Shown one piece after another: positions 20,553-22,631 of a stretch of 22,631 nt of DNA (its first letter is position 1; each line of letters begins with the position of its first letter). The notes below the pieces were generated by a model. That model made no database searches and was not told where the DNA came from. It was given only the letters and a program-made list of their open reading frames with translations. Position numbers and translations under genes: made by a program. The DNA is from a virus: positions 1 to 22,631 of the IMG/VR virus record IMGVR_UViG_3300032294_000463; one strand, given 5' to 3'.

Positions 20553-22613
20553 TTATCCACTAAATTTAGCTGACTGGCTTGTAAGGTTGACCTCGAAAAC
20601 AATCCACTCGGCAGTCTTCACAGGTCTTAAGAGTACCTTGCACCATAGTTCATTACGATCCACTCTAAGTGGCGTATTGACAGTTGAATCGCAGATTACT
20701 CTGAAATCAACAATGCCTCTTCTGGCTTGAATGTCGCTAAGAACAGCCTCAGCCTTACCCTTAATTACATCCCAAGTAAAGGCATCATTAGGCTCAAACA
20801 GATCTTGGCGTCCTGTTTGCAATAGAACCTTTCTTAGGAAGATCATAAGTCTTCTGACATTGATACGGTCAAGAGCCGTAGCAGCCCGCTGTGCGGTCTT
20901 CTGTCCAAAGATAGTAATACCCTCGGGTACGAAGTTTACGATTGGGTTTATGTTGTTTACATACAGAGCATCACGATCGCCCTGATTAAGTGCCTTCTCT
21001 GTGGCGGTTGGCTTAGTTAGCCGACCACGACGGAAACCAGCAGGGGCAAACCAAGTCTCAGCTACGTTATCAGTAAACGCCATTTGTCTTACAGCAAAGA
21101 TAGCTGGGTCGTACCACCGATCCTTACCTGAGAATACATCAAAGACTTGGACATGCGGCCAGAACACAGAAGCCCAAGAAGAATTGATTGCAGCCGTTCT
21201 TGACCCATCTGATGTACGACCGTTCATCCACTCCGTAACCTCTTGTACTGTATCTAAGCCATATGGAGGGGATACAGCGGCAATAAAGTTTTGTGATTCC
21301 TCAGCAAGAGTAATTAGAGCATTCTGAACTTGCTGATCGAAGACACCTGGGACCAGAGCCATTGAAATGTTCAGAGTATCATCGTCAAGAGCATAGATAC
21401 CAGTCTTGTTAGCGGCAGTACCGATGATTGCAGTATTATTCATCGTTCCATTGGTTCCGCCCGATAGATTGTAAGTTCCTGGCTTGAACTTTACGAATCT
21501 TGGGAGGAAGGAAGCTAGGGTATTTGACCCGTTGTTTAGAATCAATCTGGCTTGGGTTAGTCCGAGCGCAGATATTTGATCTTGGAATGACGTTAGTTTG
21601 CTTGGAGATCCTGTAGTTAAGCCGCTAAACAGAATCTCACCCTTAATGTAATCTGAAGTAGCATTGTCAACGCCAATGTTGATTACGTCCTCTACGAACG
21701 TAGTATCATTTAGCAGAGAAATGTTAAAGCTTTCCGCCGTAGCACCCTCATTGTTGATGCTGAGAATAGTATTTGGACTTCCATTGCTCTCGACTTCAAC
21801 GCTCAATCCCACAGTCTGGCCCGTGATACCTACCGTTGAAAGGTTGTACCCAGTTCCAGGGTATTGGGATCTTACTAGGTAAGCAAGTGAACCCGCAGAT
21901 ACGTCAGCACCGAATACGGTAGCAGAGCTTACACCCACAGACGATACTCCACTATCTGGCACTACTAGGAAAAAAGCTGACGCAGCAGGAGTTGTAAAAG
22001 TTGAGTTCGTATAAGCTGAAATACTTAGGGATGCTAAACGCCCGGCATATGAGTTTACTAGATACCCTTGAGTTTCGGCAGAATCGAATACTACTCCAAT
22101 GTGGTCCGTCTTAGCTGTACCAGTACCAATTATACTAGCAATAGCTGACGCTTGGCTGATACCAGCGGCTTGGTTGGCTGTGGAGCTAGCAATTGCGTAT
22201 GTTTGCTGAGTTAGAACCTCAACTCCGTCTGAGTCCCTAGCTGTGACTCTAAGGTATAGTGGGTTTGTAATTCCATAAGAGCTAGCATTAAATCTGATAG
22301 CAGGGCAAACACCAAAGTTAACTACGGCAGAAGCGTCCTGGGCATCTGATCCAACGGCTCGTACATACTGAACCTGATTGGTAGCCTCTAGAATTTCCAT
22401 TGCACCCTCAAGACCTTGGCCTTGAAGTGCTTCGCTTGGGTTACCGAAGGTCTGAAGTAAATTCTCACGAGATGTGATTAAAGTAGCCTCATTGGTTGGG
22501 CCTTTAGTCGCATAACCAACAATACCCACGATTGATGATTCGATGCTCGGTGGATACGCTGAGTTATCCTTCTCGATAAATACTACGCCAGGGCTAGTAG
22601 GAATTGCGGCCAT
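20553..22613 (-). CDS. 18: Contractile tail sheath protein, T4 gp18-like
   Basis: The protein has 686 residues (T4 gp18 659). The N-terminal part AAIPTSPGVVFIEKDNS, with VGIVGYATKGPTNEATLI, is the conserved start of myovirus sheath proteins. The middle (about 90-370) is a variable, Ser/Thr/Ala-rich protrusion domain. The conserved C-terminal domain holds NPIVNFVPEGITIFGQKT, INVRRLMIFLRK and LLRPVKTAEWIVFEVNL, the segments that make the inter-subunit mesh. Sheath contraction drives the tube through the host envelope. AAGGATAATTAAATG gives a strong ribosome site. The gene runs nearly to the right end of the window, and the promoter lies outside. Confidence 0.97.
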   Translation of the reverse strand: MAAIPTSPGVVFIEKDNSAYPPSIESSIVGIVGYATKGPTNEATLITSRENLLQTFGNPSEALQGQGLEGAMEILEATNQVQYVRAVGSDAQDASAVVNFGVCPAIRFNASSYGITNPLYLRVTARDSDGVEVLTQQTYAIASSTANQAAGISQASAIASIIGTGTAKTDHIGVVFDSAETQGYLVNSYAGRLASLSISAYTNSTFTTPAASAFFLVVPDSGVSSVGVSSATVFGADVSAGSLAYLVRSQYPGTGYNLSTVGITGQTVGLSVEVESNGSPNTILSINNEGATAESFNISLLNDTTFVEDVINIGVDNATSDYIKGEILFSGLTTGSPSKLTSFQDQISALGLTQARLILNNGSNTLASFLPRFVKFKPGTYNLSGGTNGTMNNTAIIGTAANKTGIYALDDDTLNISMALVPGVFDQQVQNALITLAEESQNFIAAVSPPYGLDTVQEVTEWMNGRTSDGSRTAAINSSWASVFWPHVQVFDVFSGKDRWYDPAIFAVRQMAFTDNVAETWFAPAGFRRGRLTKPTATEKALNQGDRDALYVNNINPIVNFVPEGITIFGQKTAQRAATALDRINVRRLMIFLRKVLLQTGRQDLFEPNDAFTWDVIKGKAEAVLSDIQARRGIVDFRVICDSTVNTPLRVDRNELWCKVLLRPVKTAEWIVFEVNLTSQSAKFSG

Positions 22614-22631
22614 TTAATTATCCTTAGTTTG

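Noticed and set aside
1-22631. tRNA genes, CRISPR arrays, insertion sequences, integrase or att sites
   Set aside because: Nothing matching them was found by reading. Gaps between genes are nearly all under 100 bases, and the largest (2494-2658) is filled by hairpins and a terminator.

Overview
The window is a piece of a tailed-phage genome: a myovirus whose virion and recombination genes look like those of the T4 group. It encodes a contractile tail sheath (gp18-like) and tail tube (gp19-like), a gp32-like zinc-containing ssDNA-binding protein, a UvsY-like recombination mediator, a gp41/DnaB-like helicase, the gp46/gp47 (Rad50/Mre11-like) nuclease and a short gp55-like late sigma factor. It departs from T4 in three enzymes. 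The replicative polymerase is family A with a UDG-like N-terminal domain (SPO1-like plan) instead of a family B gp43. The ribonucleotide reductase is the B12-dependent class II type (NrdJ). The thymidylate synthase is the flavin-dependent ThyX. I infer an aquatic or marine bacterial host from this mix; the sequence does not identify the host. There is no tRNA, rRNA, CRISPR array or insertion sequence that I can see.

Layout, read mostly on the minus strand from right to left: tail sheath and tube (22613 to 19960), ending in a strong hairpin terminator; an 808-residue protein of unknown function (19889 to 17463); a PD-(D/E)XK resolvase-like nuclease on the plus strand (16916-17473); two small unknown genes on the minus strand; the gp55-like sigma on the plus strand (15913-16275); a DNA polymerase in three consecutive reading frames on the minus strand (15899 to 13296); two very basic proteins on the plus strand (12107-13299); then one long minus-strand block of DNA-metabolism genes with mostly 4-base stop/start overlaps (ThyX, unknown, gp47, gp46, NrdJ, zinc-ribbon protein, helicase, UvsY, SSB, lipoprotein; 12061 to 2659), ending in a strong terminator at 2598-2636. 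Beyond it lies a separate unit with an HNH endonuclease and two GT-B glycosyltransferases, the last one cut by the window edge.

The genes make sense together. NrdJ and ThyX supply deoxynucleotides; polymerase, helicase and SSB copy DNA; UvsY, gp46/47 and the resolvase serve recombination-dependent replication. The gp55-like sigma probably switches on late genes, and a short TATAAT-containing motif without a recognisable -35 box lies in nearly every intergenic gap. In several cases the motif is so close to the start codon that the mRNA would be leaderless.

The most unusual points are these. (1) The polymerase is split into three overlapping open frames, the first break falling inside the 3'-5' exonuclease domain. 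(2) A glycosyltransferase gene has a single in-frame TAA flanked by two identical GGT codons, preceded by a Shine-Dalgarno-like AGGAGG and a long stem-loop. (3) ThyX carries a 28-residue insertion inside its signature motif. (4) The TATAAT motif is closely linked to start codons that lack a Shine-Dalgarno sequence.
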